A stretch of DNA of 64,000 nucleotides from assembly GCF_022549355.1 (NCBI RefSeq), contig NZ_JAKZGL010000012.1, forward strand, positions 34,998 to 98,997. Reading direction: 5' to 3'. The notes beneath the pieces were generated by a model. That model was not told the DNA's origin. It searched no databases and saw only the letters and a program-made list of their open reading frames with translations. The stretch's first letter is position 1. Each line of letters begins with the position of its first letter. Positions 7,717 to 17,542 of the stretch are shown here, piece by piece. Both the position numbers and the translations under genes were made by a program. The stretch comes from Acinetobacter sp. NIPH 2699 (GTDB lineage: Bacteria; Pseudomonadota; Gammaproteobacteria; Pseudomonadales; Moraxellaceae).

Positions 7717-8772
7717 ATGAATGCAATTCCTTTAATTAATGTGCCGAATAAACCTTGTTATAGCCAGTTTGATGACCGAGATTGGGAAATACTGGCACAA
7801 CATTGGTATCCTGTTGCTCGAATTGAAGATGTGAGTAGCAAACCACAGCAAGTCACCTTACTTGATCTGAATATGGCGATTTATAAAACTGAAACAGGGA
7901 ACATTCATTTGGTTCGTGATATTTGTCCACATCGCGGTGTGCCATTAAGTAAAGGTTGGGTCGAGGGAGAAACCCTTATTTGTCCTTATCATGGTTTGCA
8001 TTTCAATGAAGACGGGAAATGCACAAAGATTCCCGCACAACCCGATCTGACTAAAATTTCTGATCGGTTTTCCTTAACCAAGTTTCCTGTGGTTTTAAAA
8101 TATGGTTTGGTGTGGACCAGTATTTTAGGACGAGATGAGCGTTTAGCCAATTTTCCTGTTTTGGATACATGGGAGACTGCTGAGCATCAAGCGATTTTAC
8201 CACCTTATGTGGATATTGCTGGTTCAAGTGGTCGCCAATTGGAGGGATTTATCGACGTTGCGCACTTTGCGTGGGTACATCACCATGCCTTTGCCGATCG
8301 AGAAAATCCTATTGTGCCGAAATATTCGACTGAGCGAACTGATTATGGATTGCATAGCGAATATGTCAGTAATGTCAGCAATTATCCGCATGGCATGCAG
8401 CATTTAGCACCTGATGATTTCCTCTGGGAGCGTATATTTGATGTTTATCCACCATTCTCAGCCATATTGACCATTCATTTTCCGAATGATGGCGTATTAA
8501 AGATTTTAAATGCCTGTTGCCCCGTTTCTCATAATAAAACCCGCTTGTTTGTGCCCTTAACTCGCAATTTTGATACCACAGGTGATTTACAGGCTGTATA
8601 TGACTTTAATGCACAAATTTTTGCGGAAGATCAAGAGATGGTGGAGGCACAAAAACCTGAAGAATTACCTCTAGATATTACGATGGAAGCACATTTTGAA
8701 GCAGATCGATCATCGACCATGTACCGTCGTATCTTGGCGGAATGGGGCTTAAGTAAACGTTATACGGTTTAA
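7717..8772 (+). CDS. Rieske non-haem iron oxygenase, alpha subunit
   Basis: Aromatic-ring/heterocycle oxygenase, 351 aa, of the VanA/phthalate-dioxygenase type. The [2Fe-2S] Rieske site is C70-x-H72...C89-x2-H92. The mononuclear iron site fits D180-x2-H183-x4-H188 ('DVAHFAWVHH'). Start supported by GAGAG 6 nt before the ATG. Such oxygenases need an electron-transfer reductase, and none is encoded in the rest of this window. Divergent from a LysR regulator and near a PuuE-type allantoinase and a purine deaminase-like gene, it resembles HpxD, which takes part in oxidation of hypoxanthine/xanthine to urate in Klebsiella. A demethylase-type (vanillate, methylxanthine) role is an alternative. Confidence 0.85.
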   Translation: MNAIPLINVPNKPCYSQFDDRDWEILAQHWYPVARIEDVSSKPQQVTLLDLNMAIYKTETGNIHLVRDICPHRGVPLSKGWVEGETLICPYHGLHFNEDGKCTKIPAQPDLTKISDRFSLTKFPVVLKYGLVWTSILGRDERLANFPVLDTWETAEHQAILPPYVDIAGSSGRQLEGFIDVAHFAWVHHHAFADRENPIVPKYSTERTDYGLHSEYVSNVSNYPHGMQHLAPDDFLWERIFDVYPPFSAILTIHFPNDGVLKILNACCPVSHNKTRLFVPLTRNFDTTGDLQAVYDFNAQIFAEDQEMVEAQKPEELPLDITMEAHFEADRSSTMYRRILAEWGLSKRYTV

Positions 8773-8856
8773 ATAGACACAAGTTCAGGATTATTTAGTT
8801 CTTATACTTATGAAATGATGCCTTATTGAAGATTGAAACAACCTAATTGTATAGGC

Positions 8857-8868
8857 TTGTATATACAA
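8857..8868. promoter_or_regulatory. HutC operator (palindrome) upstream of hutC-hutD
   Basis: TTGTATATACAA is a perfect 12-bp palindrome 55 bp before the hutC ATG. It matches the known HutC (GntR/UTRA family) site CTTGTATATACAAG. A second, looser inverted repeat, ATACAATA (8885-8892) with TATTGTAT (8903-8910), lies between it and the start codon. The layout implies autorepression of hutCD, relieved by urocanate as in other bacteria. Confidence 0.75.
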
Positions 8869-8922
8869 ATGAGATGAATTCAATATACAATAACTTAGCA
8901 TATATTGTATGAGTTTTAGTCA

Positions 8923-9675
8923 ATGTCAAGAGCGTCCAAGCAAAACGATTTGGATTTATCTCTAGGTGAAGATAGCCCTGTTCCTTTGTATTTGCGTGTG
9001 AAACAAATGATTTCACAAAAAATCTATGAGGGAACTTGGACGGTAAATAAAAAGATTCCTTCAGAAAGTGAATTGGTGAATTTGCTTGGTTGTAGTCGTA
9101 TGACCATCAACCGCGCTTTGCGCGAACTGACCAGTGAAGGCCTGTTGGTACGAATACAAGGGGTTGGCTCTTTTGTCGCGGAAGGTCAAGGTCGTACCGC
9201 ACTTTTTCATGTCAATAATATTGCAGAAGAAATTCTTGCTCGAAATCATAAACACCATGCGGAAGTACTGGTGCTTGAACAAATTCAAGCAAATGCAGAG
9301 CAAAGTGTCCTGATGCAAATTCGTGAAGGGCAAAAACTGTTTCACTCGATTATTGTACATTATGAAAATGACGTTCCTGTTCAGATTGAGGATCGATTGG
9401 TAGATCCTGCACTGATTCCAGATTATCTATCACAAGATTTTAAAACCATTACGCCAAATGCTTATTTAATGTCAAAAGCACCTGTCACGGAAGGTGAGCA
9501 TGTGGTAACAGCAATTTTGGCCTCAGCCCAAGAGTGCAAATGGTTGAAAATCAATAAGACCGAGCCTTGTTTATTGATTCGCCGTAGAACATGGTCTAAT
9601 AAACAATTGATTTCCAGCGCACGATTGATTTACCCAGGTAGTCGTTATTATCTTGAAGGTAAATTTACCCAATGA
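8923..9675 (+). CDS. hutC: Histidine utilization repressor HutC (GntR family)
   Basis: GntR-type repressor of the histidine utilisation genes, 250 aa. An N-terminal winged HTH (about residues 18-85, including 'KIPSESELVNLLGCSRMTINRAL') is followed by a UTRA effector domain that binds urocanate in known HutC proteins. It is first in a hutC-hutD unit whose 3' end overlaps hutD by 4 bp. Palindromic operators upstream of hutC and of hutU support both autoregulation and control of the catabolic genes. Length and domain order are normal for the family. Confidence 0.92.
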   Translation: MSRASKQNDLDLSLGEDSPVPLYLRVKQMISQKIYEGTWTVNKKIPSESELVNLLGCSRMTINRALRELTSEGLLVRIQGVGSFVAEGQGRTALFHVNNIAEEILARNHKHHAEVLVLEQIQANAEQSVLMQIREGQKLFHSIIVHYENDVPVQIEDRLVDPALIPDYLSQDFKTITPNAYLMSKAPVTEGEHVVTAILASAQECKWLKINKTEPCLLIRRRTWSNKQLISSARLIYPGSRYYLEGKFTQ

Positions 9676-10253
9676 TTGAGCTTTTAACCTTAGCAGATTA
9701 TAAAAAAATGCTTTGGAAAAATGGTGCTGGTTTTACCATTGAACTTGCCCGAAGTGATGGTGACAGTCTGGATGCGTTTGATTGGCGTATTTCCATGGCG
9801 GATGTCAAAACTGCTGGTGAATTTTCTAAGTTCTGTGGAATGCATCGGATTTTGACCGTATTGGAAGGTCAAGGTATTTCACTTCAAATTGAAGATGATT
9901 CCAAGCATTTGGCATCATTACAAACCGTGCAGTTTAGTGGTGACAGTCGTGTCAGTTGTGAGTTACTGCATGGACCAATTCGAGATTTTAATCTGATCTA
10001 TGATCCTCAAAAGGTACATGTCAGATACCAATGGATTTTTGAGTCAGCAAGCGTTGAGATTTTCAGTTCAGCCGATTTAATTTTTATTTTTAATCAGCGT
10101 GTAGAACCATTAACAATTGAAATCGATCAACAGGTTTTTCATTTACAGCATCAGGAAAGTCTGAAAATACAGAATAAAAAATTGTTGAAAAATATTGTTT
10201 TAAGTGAACAGAGTATAAAGCAGATTTGTCTAATCGAACTCACGATAATCTAG
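9672..10253 (+). CDS. hutD: HutD family protein
   Basis: Cupin-fold HutD family protein, 193 aa. In pseudomonads HutD is not needed for catalysis but limits hut operon expression, probably by binding pathway intermediates. The conserved 'YKKMLWKNGAGFTIEL' start and 'FDWRISMADVKTAGEFSKF' block (about residues 36-54) are typical. The ATG overlaps the hutC stop (ATGA), so translation is coupled. A strong terminator follows at 10273, separating hutCD from hutU. Confidence 0.87.
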   Translation: MIELLTLADYKKMLWKNGAGFTIELARSDGDSLDAFDWRISMADVKTAGEFSKFCGMHRILTVLEGQGISLQIEDDSKHLASLQTVQFSGDSRVSCELLHGPIRDFNLIYDPQKVHVRYQWIFESASVEIFSSADLIFIFNQRVEPLTIEIDQQVFHLQHQESLKIQNKKLLKNIVLSEQSIKQICLIELTII

Positions 10254-10272
10254 GTTTATATCCTTTTTATAG

Positions 10273-10306
10273 AAACCCATACAAATTGTAGTTGTATGGG
10301 TTTTTT
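10273..10306 (+). terminator. Rho-independent terminator after hutCD
   Basis: AAACCCATACAA (10273-10284) pairs with TTGTATGGGTTT (10292-10303) around a 7-nt loop, followed by a T tract. It separates hutCD from the hutU promoter region. Confidence 0.85.
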
Positions 10307-10413
10307 ATTGGGATTTAAAAAATAAATATATTAATTTCATTGTCTTATGAATTTTTTTCATAAAAGGATTAAAAAGTATCTTTTCAATATTAAAGATTTG
10401 TGTAGTATATGGA

Positions 10414-10423
10414 TGTATATACA
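10414..10423. promoter_or_regulatory. HutC operator upstream of hutU
   Basis: TGTATATACA, a perfect 10-bp palindrome identical to the core of the site before hutC, lies 72 bp upstream of the hutU start. It marks hutU as the start of a second HutC-controlled transcript. Confidence 0.72.
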
Positions 10424-10494
10424 AGTTAATACATTGCTATACAGTAAAAGCAGTTTAATTTGCTGATTCAAATCTCAAAGGAAGGAGTCCGATT

Positions 10495-12171
10495 GTGACC
10501 ACAACGACAACAAAATTTCGTGATGTAGAAATTCGCGCACCACGTGGTACAAAGCTCAATGCCAAAAGTTGGTTGACCGAAGCGCCATTACGTATGTTGA
10601 TGAATAATCTTGATCCTGATGTTGCAGAAAATCCAAAAGAACTCGTTGTTTACGGTGGTATTGGTCGTGCTGCACGTAACTGGGAATGTTTTGACAAGAT
10701 CGTTGAAACGCTAAAGAGTTTAGAAACTGATGAAACTTTGTTGGTTCAATCTGGTAAGCCAGTTGGCGTATTTAAAACCCATAAAGATGCACCGCGTGTT
10801 TTGATTGCAAACTCGAATCTTGTTCCACATTGGGCAAATTGGGAGCATTTCAATGAATTGGATGCGAAAGGTTTGGCAATGTACGGTCAAATGACGGCTG
10901 GTTCTTGGATCTATATTGGTAGTCAGGGCATTGTACAAGGCACATACGAGACTTTTGTTGAAGCAGGTCGTCAACATTACAACGGTGATTTGACAGGTCG
11001 TTGGGTCTTGACTGCTGGTTTAGGCGGTATGGGCGGTGCACAACCCTTAGCTGCAACACTTGCAGGTGCATGCTCACTCAATATCGAATGCCAACAAACC
11101 AGTATCGATTTCCGCTTACGTACCCGTTATGTCGATGAGCAAGCAACTGATTTAGATGACGCTTTGGCGCGTATTGAAAAATATACCAAAGAAGGTAAGG
11201 CAGTTTCGATTGCACTGCATGGCAACGCGGCAGAAATCTTACCTGAATTAGTTCGTCGCGGTGTACATCCAGATATGGTGACTGACCAAACCAGCGCACA
11301 TGATCCATTGAATGGTTATTTACCAATTGGCTGGACATGGGAAGAGTATCGTCAACGCGCTAAAACAGAACCTGAAGCTGTGGTAAAAGCAGCGAAACAA
11401 TCCATGGCACAGCATGTTCAAGCCATGTTAGATTTCCAAAACATGGGTGTTCCAACATTTGACTATGGCAACAACATCCGTCAAATGGCACAAGAAGAAG
11501 GCATCGCAAATGCTTTTGATTTTCCTGGTTTTGTTCCAGCGTATATCCGTCCATTATTTTGCCGTGGTGTAGGTCCATTCCGTTGGGTCGCACTGTCTGG
11601 TGATCCAGAAGATATTTATAAAACAGATGCAAAGGTAAAAGAGCTGATCCCAGATGATGAACATTTACATCGTTGGTTAGACATGGCACGTGAGCGCATT
11701 AGTTTTCAAGGTTTACCAGCCCGTATTTGTTGGGTGGGTTTAGGTTTACGCGCAAAACTTGGTTTGGCTTTTAATGAAATGGTGCGTAGTGGTGAACTTT
11801 CAGCACCAATCGTCATTGGTCGTGACCACTTAGATTCAGGTTCAGTATCAAGTCCTAACCGTGAAACTGAAGCAATGCAAGATGGTTCTGATGCTGTTTC
11901 AGATTGGCCATTGTTGAATGCCTTGTTAAATACAGCGGGTGGTGCGACATGGGTGTCATTACATCATGGTGGTGGTGTTGGTATGGGCTTCTCGCAACAT
12001 TCAGGTGTGGTCATCGTTTGTGATGGTACTGATGAAGCCGCAGCACGTATTGCACGTGTACTGACCAATGACCCTGCAACAGGGGTGATGCGTCATGCTG
12101 ATGCTGGTTATGACATTGCGATTGACTGTGCCAAAGAGCAAGGTTTGAACTTGCCAATGATCACTCAATAA
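10495..12171 (+). CDS. hutU: Urocanate hydratase
   Basis: Second step of histidine degradation: urocanate + H2O to 4-imidazolone-5-propanoate, with tightly bound NAD+. The length of 558 aa is normal for the family. Typical blocks are visible: '[17 protein letters not shown]', the NAD-binding '[13 protein letters not shown]', '[14 protein letters not shown]', '[17 protein letters not shown]' and '[17 protein letters not shown]'. The start is a GTG: GGAGTCC lies 7 nt before it and no in-frame ATG is better placed. First gene of the hutU-H-T-I-G run under its own HutC operator. Confidence 0.97.
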   Translation: MTTTTTKFRDVEIRAPRGTKLNAKSWLTEAPLRMLMNNLDPDVAENPKELVVYGGIGRAARNWECFDKIVETLKSLETDETLLVQSGKPVGVFKTHKDAPRVLIANSNLVPHWANWEHFNELDAKGLAMYGQMTAGSWIYIGSQGIVQGTYETFVEAGRQHYNGDLTGRWVLTAGLGGMGGAQPLAATLAGACSLNIECQQTSIDFRLRTRYVDEQATDLDDALARIEKYTKEGKAVSIALHGNAAEILPELVRRGVHPDMVTDQTSAHDPLNGYLPIGWTWEEYRQRAKTEPEAVVKAAKQSMAQHVQAMLDFQNMGVPTFDYGNNIRQMAQEEGIANAFDFPGFVPAYIRPLFCRGVGPFRWVALSGDPEDIYKTDAKVKELIPDDEHLHRWLDMARERISFQGLPARICWVGLGLRAKLGLAFNEMVRSGELSAPIVIGRDHLDSGSVSSPNRETEAMQDGSDAVSDWPLLNALLNTAGGATWVSLHHGGGVGMGFSQHSGVVIVCDGTDEAAARIARVLTNDPATGVMRHADAGYDIAIDCAKEQGLNLPMITQ

Positions 12172-12258
12172 AAATACCACAACAACGATTACGGTGTTTT
12201 TTGCAATTGTGTAAGAAGTGCCGTAAGAGAACAATATAGTGCAAAACAGGACGCCAAA

Positions 12259-13797
12259 ATGGAACTCTTAATTCAACCCGGCACACTTACGCTAGCAGAT
12301 CTTCGTCAAGCCTACTTAAACCCAATCAAAGTTAAACTTGATGAGAGTGCCTCGGCTGCGATTAACGCCAGTGTTGCTTGCGTCGAGCAAATCGTCAATG
12401 AAGGGCGTACGGCTTATGGTATCAACACTGGTTTTGGTTTATTGGCTTCGACCAAAATCGCACCTGAAGACTTAGAAAAATTACAACGTTCTTTAGTGCT
12501 TTCACATGCCGCAGGTGTAGGCGAGCCACTTGATGATGCGATGGTTCGCTTAATCATGCTGCTCAAGGTCAATAGTTTGGCACGTGGTTTTTCGGGTATT
12601 CGCCGTAAAGTCATTGATGCGATTATGGCATTGATCAATGCTGAAGTTTATCCTCATATTCCATTAAAAGGTTCAGTCGGTGCTTCGGGTGATTTAGCGC
12701 CACTTGCACACATGTCGTTGATTTTACTCGGTGAAAGTAAAGCACGTTATAAGGGTGAATGGTTACCTGCGGTTGACGCACTGAAAATTGCAGGTTTAGA
12801 ACCAATTTCTTTAGCTGCAAAAGAAGGCTTAGCCCTGTTAAATGGTACACAAGTTTCAACAGCATACGCATTACGTGGTTTATTTGAAGCAGAAGATCTA
12901 TTTGCTGCTGCAACGGTTTGCGGTGGTTTAAGTGTTGAAGCGATGCTGGGTTCACGTGCACCATTTGATGCGCGTATTCATGCAGTCCGTGGTCAGCGTG
13001 GTCAAATTGATGTGGCGGCTGCGTATCGTGACTTACTGACAGATTCAAGTGAAATTGCACATTCGCATGAAGATTGTAGCAAAGTTCAAGATCCGTACTC
13101 ACTTCGTTGCCAACCACAGGTCATGGGTGCATGTTTAACTCAAATTCGCCAAGCGGCAGAAGTGTTGGCCATTGAATCAAATGCAGTTTCGGATAATCCA
13201 TTGGTTTTCGCTGCTGAAGGTGATGTGATTTCAGGTGGTAACTTCCACGCTGAACCAGTGGCGATGGCTGCTGATAATCTGGCATTGGCGATTGCCGAAA
13301 TTGGTGCATTGTCTGAGCGTCGTATTTCCATGATGATGGATCGCCACATGTCACAGCTTCCTCCATTCTTGGTAGCGAATGGTGGTGTCAACTCAGGTTT
13401 CATGATTGCGCAAGTGACAGCCGCTGCATTGGCCAGTGATAATAAAGCATTGGCTCATCCTGCCAGTGTAGATAGTTTGCCGACTTCAGCAAACCAAGAA
13501 GACCATGTCTCTATGGCACCAAATGCGGGTAAGCGTTTGTGGTATATGGCGGATAATGTTCGCGGTATTTTAGCTGTTGAATGGTTAGGTGCATGTCAAG
13601 GTCTTGATTTCCGTGAAGGATTGAAAAGTTCGCCGAAACTTGAACGTGCGCGTAAAGTGTTGCGTGACCAAGTGCCTTATTACAGTGAGGATCGTTTCTT
13701 TGCACCTGATATCGAGCAAGCAAGTGAATTGCTGGCGAGTGGATGTTTGAACGAACTCATTATTCCAAACCTATTACCGAGTTTATTTAAAGGTTGA
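12259..13797 (+). CDS. hutH: Histidine ammonia-lyase
   Basis: First step of the pathway: L-histidine to trans-urocanate plus ammonia. The 512-aa protein has the tripeptide that cyclises to the MIO electrophile, A142-S143-G144 ('[16 protein letters not shown]'), at the same position as in the Pseudomonas enzyme. 'YGINTGFG' (residues 53-60) and the C-terminal '[18 protein letters not shown]' active-site block are intact. Lies 87 bp after hutU on the same strand. Confidence 0.97.
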   Translation: MELLIQPGTLTLADLRQAYLNPIKVKLDESASAAINASVACVEQIVNEGRTAYGINTGFGLLASTKIAPEDLEKLQRSLVLSHAAGVGEPLDDAMVRLIMLLKVNSLARGFSGIRRKVIDAIMALINAEVYPHIPLKGSVGASGDLAPLAHMSLILLGESKARYKGEWLPAVDALKIAGLEPISLAAKEGLALLNGTQVSTAYALRGLFEAEDLFAAATVCGGLSVEAMLGSRAPFDARIHAVRGQRGQIDVAAAYRDLLTDSSEIAHSHEDCSKVQDPYSLRCQPQVMGACLTQIRQAAEVLAIESNAVSDNPLVFAAEGDVISGGNFHAEPVAMAADNLALAIAEIGALSERRISMMMDRHMSQLPPFLVANGGVNSGFMIAQVTAAALASDNKALAHPASVDSLPTSANQEDHVSMAPNAGKRLWYMADNVRGILAVEWLGACQGLDFREGLKSSPKLERARKVLRDQVPYYSEDRFFAPDIEQASELLASGCLNELIIPNLLPSLFKG

Positions 13798-13806
13798 TCA
13801 ATAAAA

Positions 13807-13825
13807 CGGCCACATGGAGTGGCCG
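13807..13825 (+). repeat. Intercistronic hairpin between hutH and hutT
   Basis: CGGCCAC (13807-13813) pairs with GTGGCCG (13819-13825), loop ATGGA. No T run follows, so it is more likely an mRNA-stabilising or processing hairpin than a terminator. Confidence 0.5.
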
Positions 13826-13861
13826 AATCTAACTAAATTTACTCAAGGATTGGAGATTATA

Positions 13862-15274
13862 ATGTCACAACACTCCACATTACAGCGGGGATTAAACACC
13901 CGTCATATCCGTTTCTTAGCGTTGGGATCAGCGATTGGAACGGGACTTTTTTACGGTTCTGCAACTGCCATTAGTATGGCAGGCCCCTCAGTCATACTCG
14001 CCTATATCGTTGCAGGGATTGCAATCTATATCGTGATGCGGGCATTAGGTGAAATGGCTGTGAAGAATCCAGTATCGGGTTCATTTAGCCATTATGCGAC
14101 GCAGTATATTGGTCCATTTGCCGGTTTTACCACAGGTTGGACCTATGTTTTTGAGATGATCATTGTCGCGCTTGCTGACGTGACGGCATTCGGCATTTAC
14201 ATGGGATTTTGGTATCCCGATGTGCCACGGTGGATTTGGATTTTGTCACTGATTATGTTCTTAGGGGCAATCAACTTAATTCACGTAAAGGTTTTTGGTG
14301 AATTAGAGTTTTGGCTATCTATTGTTAAAGTTACCGCGATTATTGCCATGATTATCGGTGGTCTAGGACTCATGTTGTATGGCTTTCAAGCGGATAACAG
14401 TGGTTTTACCACAGGCATCCAAAACCTATGGATACATGAAGGCTTTATGCCTAATGGTATTGCTGGTTTAGTTGCTTGTTTATCGGTGGTGGTATTTGCC
14501 TTTGGTGGTATCGAAATTATTGGTATTACTGCGGGTGAATCTAAAGATCCAAAGACCTCGATTCCGAAAGCCATTAATGCCGTTCCTGTGCGTATCTTAT
14601 TGTTTTATGTGCTCACGATCTTTGTATTGATGTCGATTTTCCCTTGGAATCAAATTGGCAGCCAAGGCAGTCCATTTGTACAAATTTTTGAAAATCTTGG
14701 TATTGGCTCTGCCGCAACCATTTTAAATATTGTGGTGATTACTGCTGCTGTTTCTGCCATTAATAGTGATGTGTTTGGTGCTGGACGTATGCTTTATGGC
14801 ATGGCGGACAAAGGACAAGCGCCACAAGTCTTCCAAAAATTATCTCGTAATGGTGTGCCTTGGATGACAGTTGTGGTGATGGCAGGGGTGTTATTGATCG
14901 GTGTGCTACTGAACTATCTGATTCCAGAAAATGTATTCCTGATCATTGCTTCAATCGCAACATTTGCAACGGTTTGGGTCTGGTTAATGATCTTGCTGTC
15001 TCAAATGGCGATGCGCCGTAAGCTTTCTACCGAAGAAATTAAAGCACTCGACTTCCCTGTGATTGGCTGGCCGTATGCACCTGCATTTGCCATCGTGTTT
15101 ATGGTGTTTATTTTAGTCATGATGGGGTATTTCCCTAACTCACGACCTGCGATCTATGTGGGAATCTCATGGTTGATTCTACTTTGGATTGCTTACAGCA
15201 TCTGGGTGAAACCTAAACCAAACACTGTACAAGTAGACGATAGTCTGCCACAGAATATAGAAATGGAACGCTAA
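13862..15274 (+). CDS. hutT: Amino acid permease (APC superfamily), probable histidine transporter HutT
   Basis: Inner-membrane amino acid:proton symporter, 470 aa, with about 12 hydrophobic segments. The first segment carries the APC signature '[15 protein letters not shown]'; '[18 protein letters not shown]' is the conserved substrate-site region of this family. I use the ATG at 13862 because GGAG lies 6 nt upstream; the longer frame from 13814 begins inside the intercistronic hairpin. Position between hutH and hutI points to L-histidine as substrate, possibly urocanate; sequence alone would only say ProY/LysP-type permease. Confidence 0.88.
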   Translation: MSQHSTLQRGLNTRHIRFLALGSAIGTGLFYGSATAISMAGPSVILAYIVAGIAIYIVMRALGEMAVKNPVSGSFSHYATQYIGPFAGFTTGWTYVFEMIIVALADVTAFGIYMGFWYPDVPRWIWILSLIMFLGAINLIHVKVFGELEFWLSIVKVTAIIAMIIGGLGLMLYGFQADNSGFTTGIQNLWIHEGFMPNGIAGLVACLSVVVFAFGGIEIIGITAGESKDPKTSIPKAINAVPVRILLFYVLTIFVLMSIFPWNQIGSQGSPFVQIFENLGIGSAATILNIVVITAAVSAINSDVFGAGRMLYGMADKGQAPQVFQKLSRNGVPWMTVVVMAGVLLIGVLLNYLIPENVFLIIASIATFATVWVWLMILLSQMAMRRKLSTEEIKALDFPVIGWPYAPAFAIVFMVFILVMMGYFPNSRPAIYVGISWLILLWIAYSIWVKPKPNTVQVDDSLPQNIEMER

Positions 15275-15283
15275 ATACGAAAT

Positions 15284-15312
15284 AGCCTAAGCATCTGATG
15301 CTTGGGCTTTTT
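15284..15312 (+). terminator. Terminator-like hairpin inside the hut operon (between hutT and hutI)
   Basis: AGCCTAAGCAT (15284-15294) pairs with ATGCTTGGGCT (15298-15308) across a 3-nt loop, with one T-G pair, followed by TTTT. It ends immediately before the GAGG ribosome site of hutI. It could cause partial termination and lower hutI-hutG expression relative to hutU-H-T. Confidence 0.65.
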
Positions 15313-15324
15313 GAGGATATATGC

Positions 15325-16530
15325 ATGAAAAAGCTTTGGAAAAACTGCCATATTGCCACCATGCAACATGGACAATATTCCAGTATCGAAAATGCTGCTA
15401 TGGTGACGCTTGGGCAGCATATTCATTGGATCGGCATAGAAAAAGATGTACCGATTGATGATTATGTTGAAACCATTGATCTCAACGGCGCATGGGTGAC
15501 ACCGGGCTTGATTGATTGTCATACCCATAGTGTGTTTGGGGGCAATCGTAGTATCGAGTTTGAACAGCGTTTGCAAGGTGTCAGTTATGCTGAAATTGCA
15601 GCAAGTGGTGGTGGCATAGCAAGTACAGTGCGCGCAACACGAGAGGCAAGTGAAGAACAACTACTTGCATCGGCACTGAAACGTATTCGCTGCATGTTGA
15701 AAGATGGTGTGACCACGATTGAAATCAAGTCGGGTTATGGTTTGGATTATGCCAATGAACGGAAAATGCTGCGTGTGATTCGTCAAGTTGCGCAAATATT
15801 ACCGATGACTGTGAAAAGTACTTGTTTAGCAGCACATGCGTTGCCACCTGAATATCAAGATCAAAGTGATGCGTATATCGAGTATATCTGTAATGAGATG
15901 CTGCCCAGACTACATGAAGAGGGTTTGGTGGATGCCGTGGATGCTTTTTGTGAGTATTTAGCATTTTCACCTGCGCAAGTTGAACGGGTGTTTAAAACAG
16001 CCCAATCTTTAAATTTACCAATCAAATTACACGCGGAACAGCTTTCTTCGCTTGGTGGATCAAGTCTTGCGGCACGTTACCATGCATTATCAGCAGATCA
16101 CTTGGAATTTATAACTGAGGATGATGTGAAGGCAATGGCAGGGGCTGGCACTGTTGCGGTGTTATTGCCGGGTGCATTTTATTTCTTAAGAGAAACGCAG
16201 CTTCCACCCGTAGATAGCTTGCATAAACATGGGGTGCGTATCGCATTGTCCAGTGATTTAAATCCGGGGACTTCACCTGCATTGTCTTTGCGTTTGATGC
16301 TGAATATGGGCAGTACCTTATTTCGTTTAACGCCTGAACAAGCGCTGGCGGGTGTCACCATTCATGCGGCTCATGCACTTGGTCTACAGGACACGCACGG
16401 CAGTTTAGAGCAAGGCAAAGTTGCCGATTTTATTGCTTGGGATATTGAGCATCCTTCCGAGATTGTTTATTGGCTCGGTGGAGATTTGCCGAAGCGGATT
16501 GTTCAACATGGCAACGAAATCGTTTTTTAG
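15325..16530 (+). CDS. hutI: Imidazolonepropionase
   Basis: Third step of the pathway: hydrolyses 4-imidazolone-5-propanoate to N-formimino-L-glutamate. Metal-dependent amidohydrolase, 401 aa. The metal-binding H66-x-H68 sits in '[12 protein letters not shown]'; '[10 protein letters not shown]', '[12 protein letters not shown]', 'ADHLEF' and '[12 protein letters not shown]' are the other conserved active-site blocks. I chose the ATG at 15325 (GAGG 8 nt upstream) over the frame start at 15298, which lies inside the preceding hairpin. Followed by hutG after 34 bp. Confidence 0.96.
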   Translation: MKKLWKNCHIATMQHGQYSSIENAAMVTLGQHIHWIGIEKDVPIDDYVETIDLNGAWVTPGLIDCHTHSVFGGNRSIEFEQRLQGVSYAEIAASGGGIASTVRATREASEEQLLASALKRIRCMLKDGVTTIEIKSGYGLDYANERKMLRVIRQVAQILPMTVKSTCLAAHALPPEYQDQSDAYIEYICNEMLPRLHEEGLVDAVDAFCEYLAFSPAQVERVFKTAQSLNLPIKLHAEQLSSLGGSSLAARYHALSADHLEFITEDDVKAMAGAGTVAVLLPGAFYFLRETQLPPVDSLHKHGVRIALSSDLNPGTSPALSLRLMLNMGSTLFRLTPEQALAGVTIHAAHALGLQDTHGSLEQGKVADFIAWDIEHPSEIVYWLGGDLPKRIVQHGNEIVF

Positions 16531-16564
16531 CATCAAAACCAATTTTTAAAGAGTGATATGAATT

Positions 16565-17485
16565 ATGAATCATTCATTTACGTGGCAAGGACGACAAGAC
16601 GGTGAGGGTGACGGACATTTACGCATCCATCAAGTGGTCAATACCAGCCAACACGCTACTTTTGCCTTGATTGGTTTTAGTTCTGATGAAGGTGTGAAAC
16701 GTAATAAAGGCCGCTTAGGTTCAGCAGATGCGCCTGATATGATTCGTGCTCAATTGGCAAATTTACCTGTGCATCAGCCTGTGATGATTGCGGATGTTGG
16801 TACAGTAGTTTGTGATCATGGAAAATTAGAAAAAGCACAGGCTGAACTGGCTGAACAAGTGGAAAGAGGTTTGCAACAAGGCATGAAGCCCATTGTTTTA
16901 GGTGGTGGCCATGAGGTTGCTTTTGGTAGTTTTTCTGGTTTATTTCACTATATCCAAAAGCATCAACCGAATTCTAAAATCGGCATTATTAACTTTGATG
17001 CACATTTCGATTTGCGTGAAGCAGAGCGTGTCAGTTCTGGTACGCCATTTTTAAATGCAGCAAAATTATCAGAACAACATCAGCAAGAATTTCATTATTT
17101 GTGCATAGGTGTTGCTAAACATTCCAATACCAAGGTGCTGTTTGAAACAGCAGATCGCTTAAATTGCGAATATATATACGATCAGCAATTACAACCTTCA
17201 AAAATTGATCATTTGATTGCGAAAATTAACGGTTTTATCGAAAAAGTTGACCACTTATACATTACAGTAGATCTGGATGTATTCAGTGCCAGCATTGCTC
17301 CAGGTGTGAGCGCACCAGCAGTGAAAGGAATTGATTTATCAATCTTTGATCCGCTGTTCCAAGCCATTAAGGAAACAGGGAAAATCCGTGTTTTTGATGT
17401 GGCTGAATGTAATCCACGGTTTGATTTGGATAATCGAACATCCAAACTAGCTGCATATATTATTTTTAATTACATATTCGATTGA
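16565..17485 (+). CDS. hutG: Formimidoylglutamase
   Basis: Final step of the four-enzyme pathway: N-formimino-L-glutamate + H2O to L-glutamate + formamide. Arginase-family binuclear Mn enzyme, 306 aa. Metal ligands are visible: H116 in 'GGGHEVAFG', D145-x-H147-x-D149 in 'NFDAHFDLR', and the DxD of 'TVDLDVFS'. This arginase-type HutG means glutamate is made in one step, without the formylglutamate deacylase route. Its stop codon lies in the 5' arm of the following terminator. Confidence 0.95.
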   Translation: MNHSFTWQGRQDGEGDGHLRIHQVVNTSQHATFALIGFSSDEGVKRNKGRLGSADAPDMIRAQLANLPVHQPVMIADVGTVVCDHGKLEKAQAELAEQVERGLQQGMKPIVLGGGHEVAFGSFSGLFHYIQKHQPNSKIGIINFDAHFDLREAERVSSGTPFLNAAKLSEQHQQEFHYLCIGVAKHSNTKVLFETADRLNCEYIYDQQLQPSKIDHLIAKINGFIEKVDHLYITVDLDVFSASIAPGVSAPAVKGIDLSIFDPLFQAIKETGKIRVFDVAECNPRFDLDNRTSKLAAYIIFNYIFD

Positions 17486-17523
17486 TGGATTGACTGCGTA
17501 AGTCGTCGGTCCATCAATTTTTT
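17482..17523 (+). terminator. Rho-independent terminator after hutG
   Basis: TTGATGGA (17482-17489, containing the hutG stop) pairs with TCCATCAA (17510-17517), with a smaller GACT/AGTC helix inside, then six T. It separates the hut operon from the glutamate dehydrogenase gene. Confidence 0.85.
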
Positions 17524-17542
17524 AATTATATGAGGATAGACA

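Noticed and set aside
12635..13117. 160-codon open frame on the minus strand inside hutH
   Set aside because: Antisense to conserved HutH sequence, His/Gln/Leu-rich composition typical of a shadow frame.
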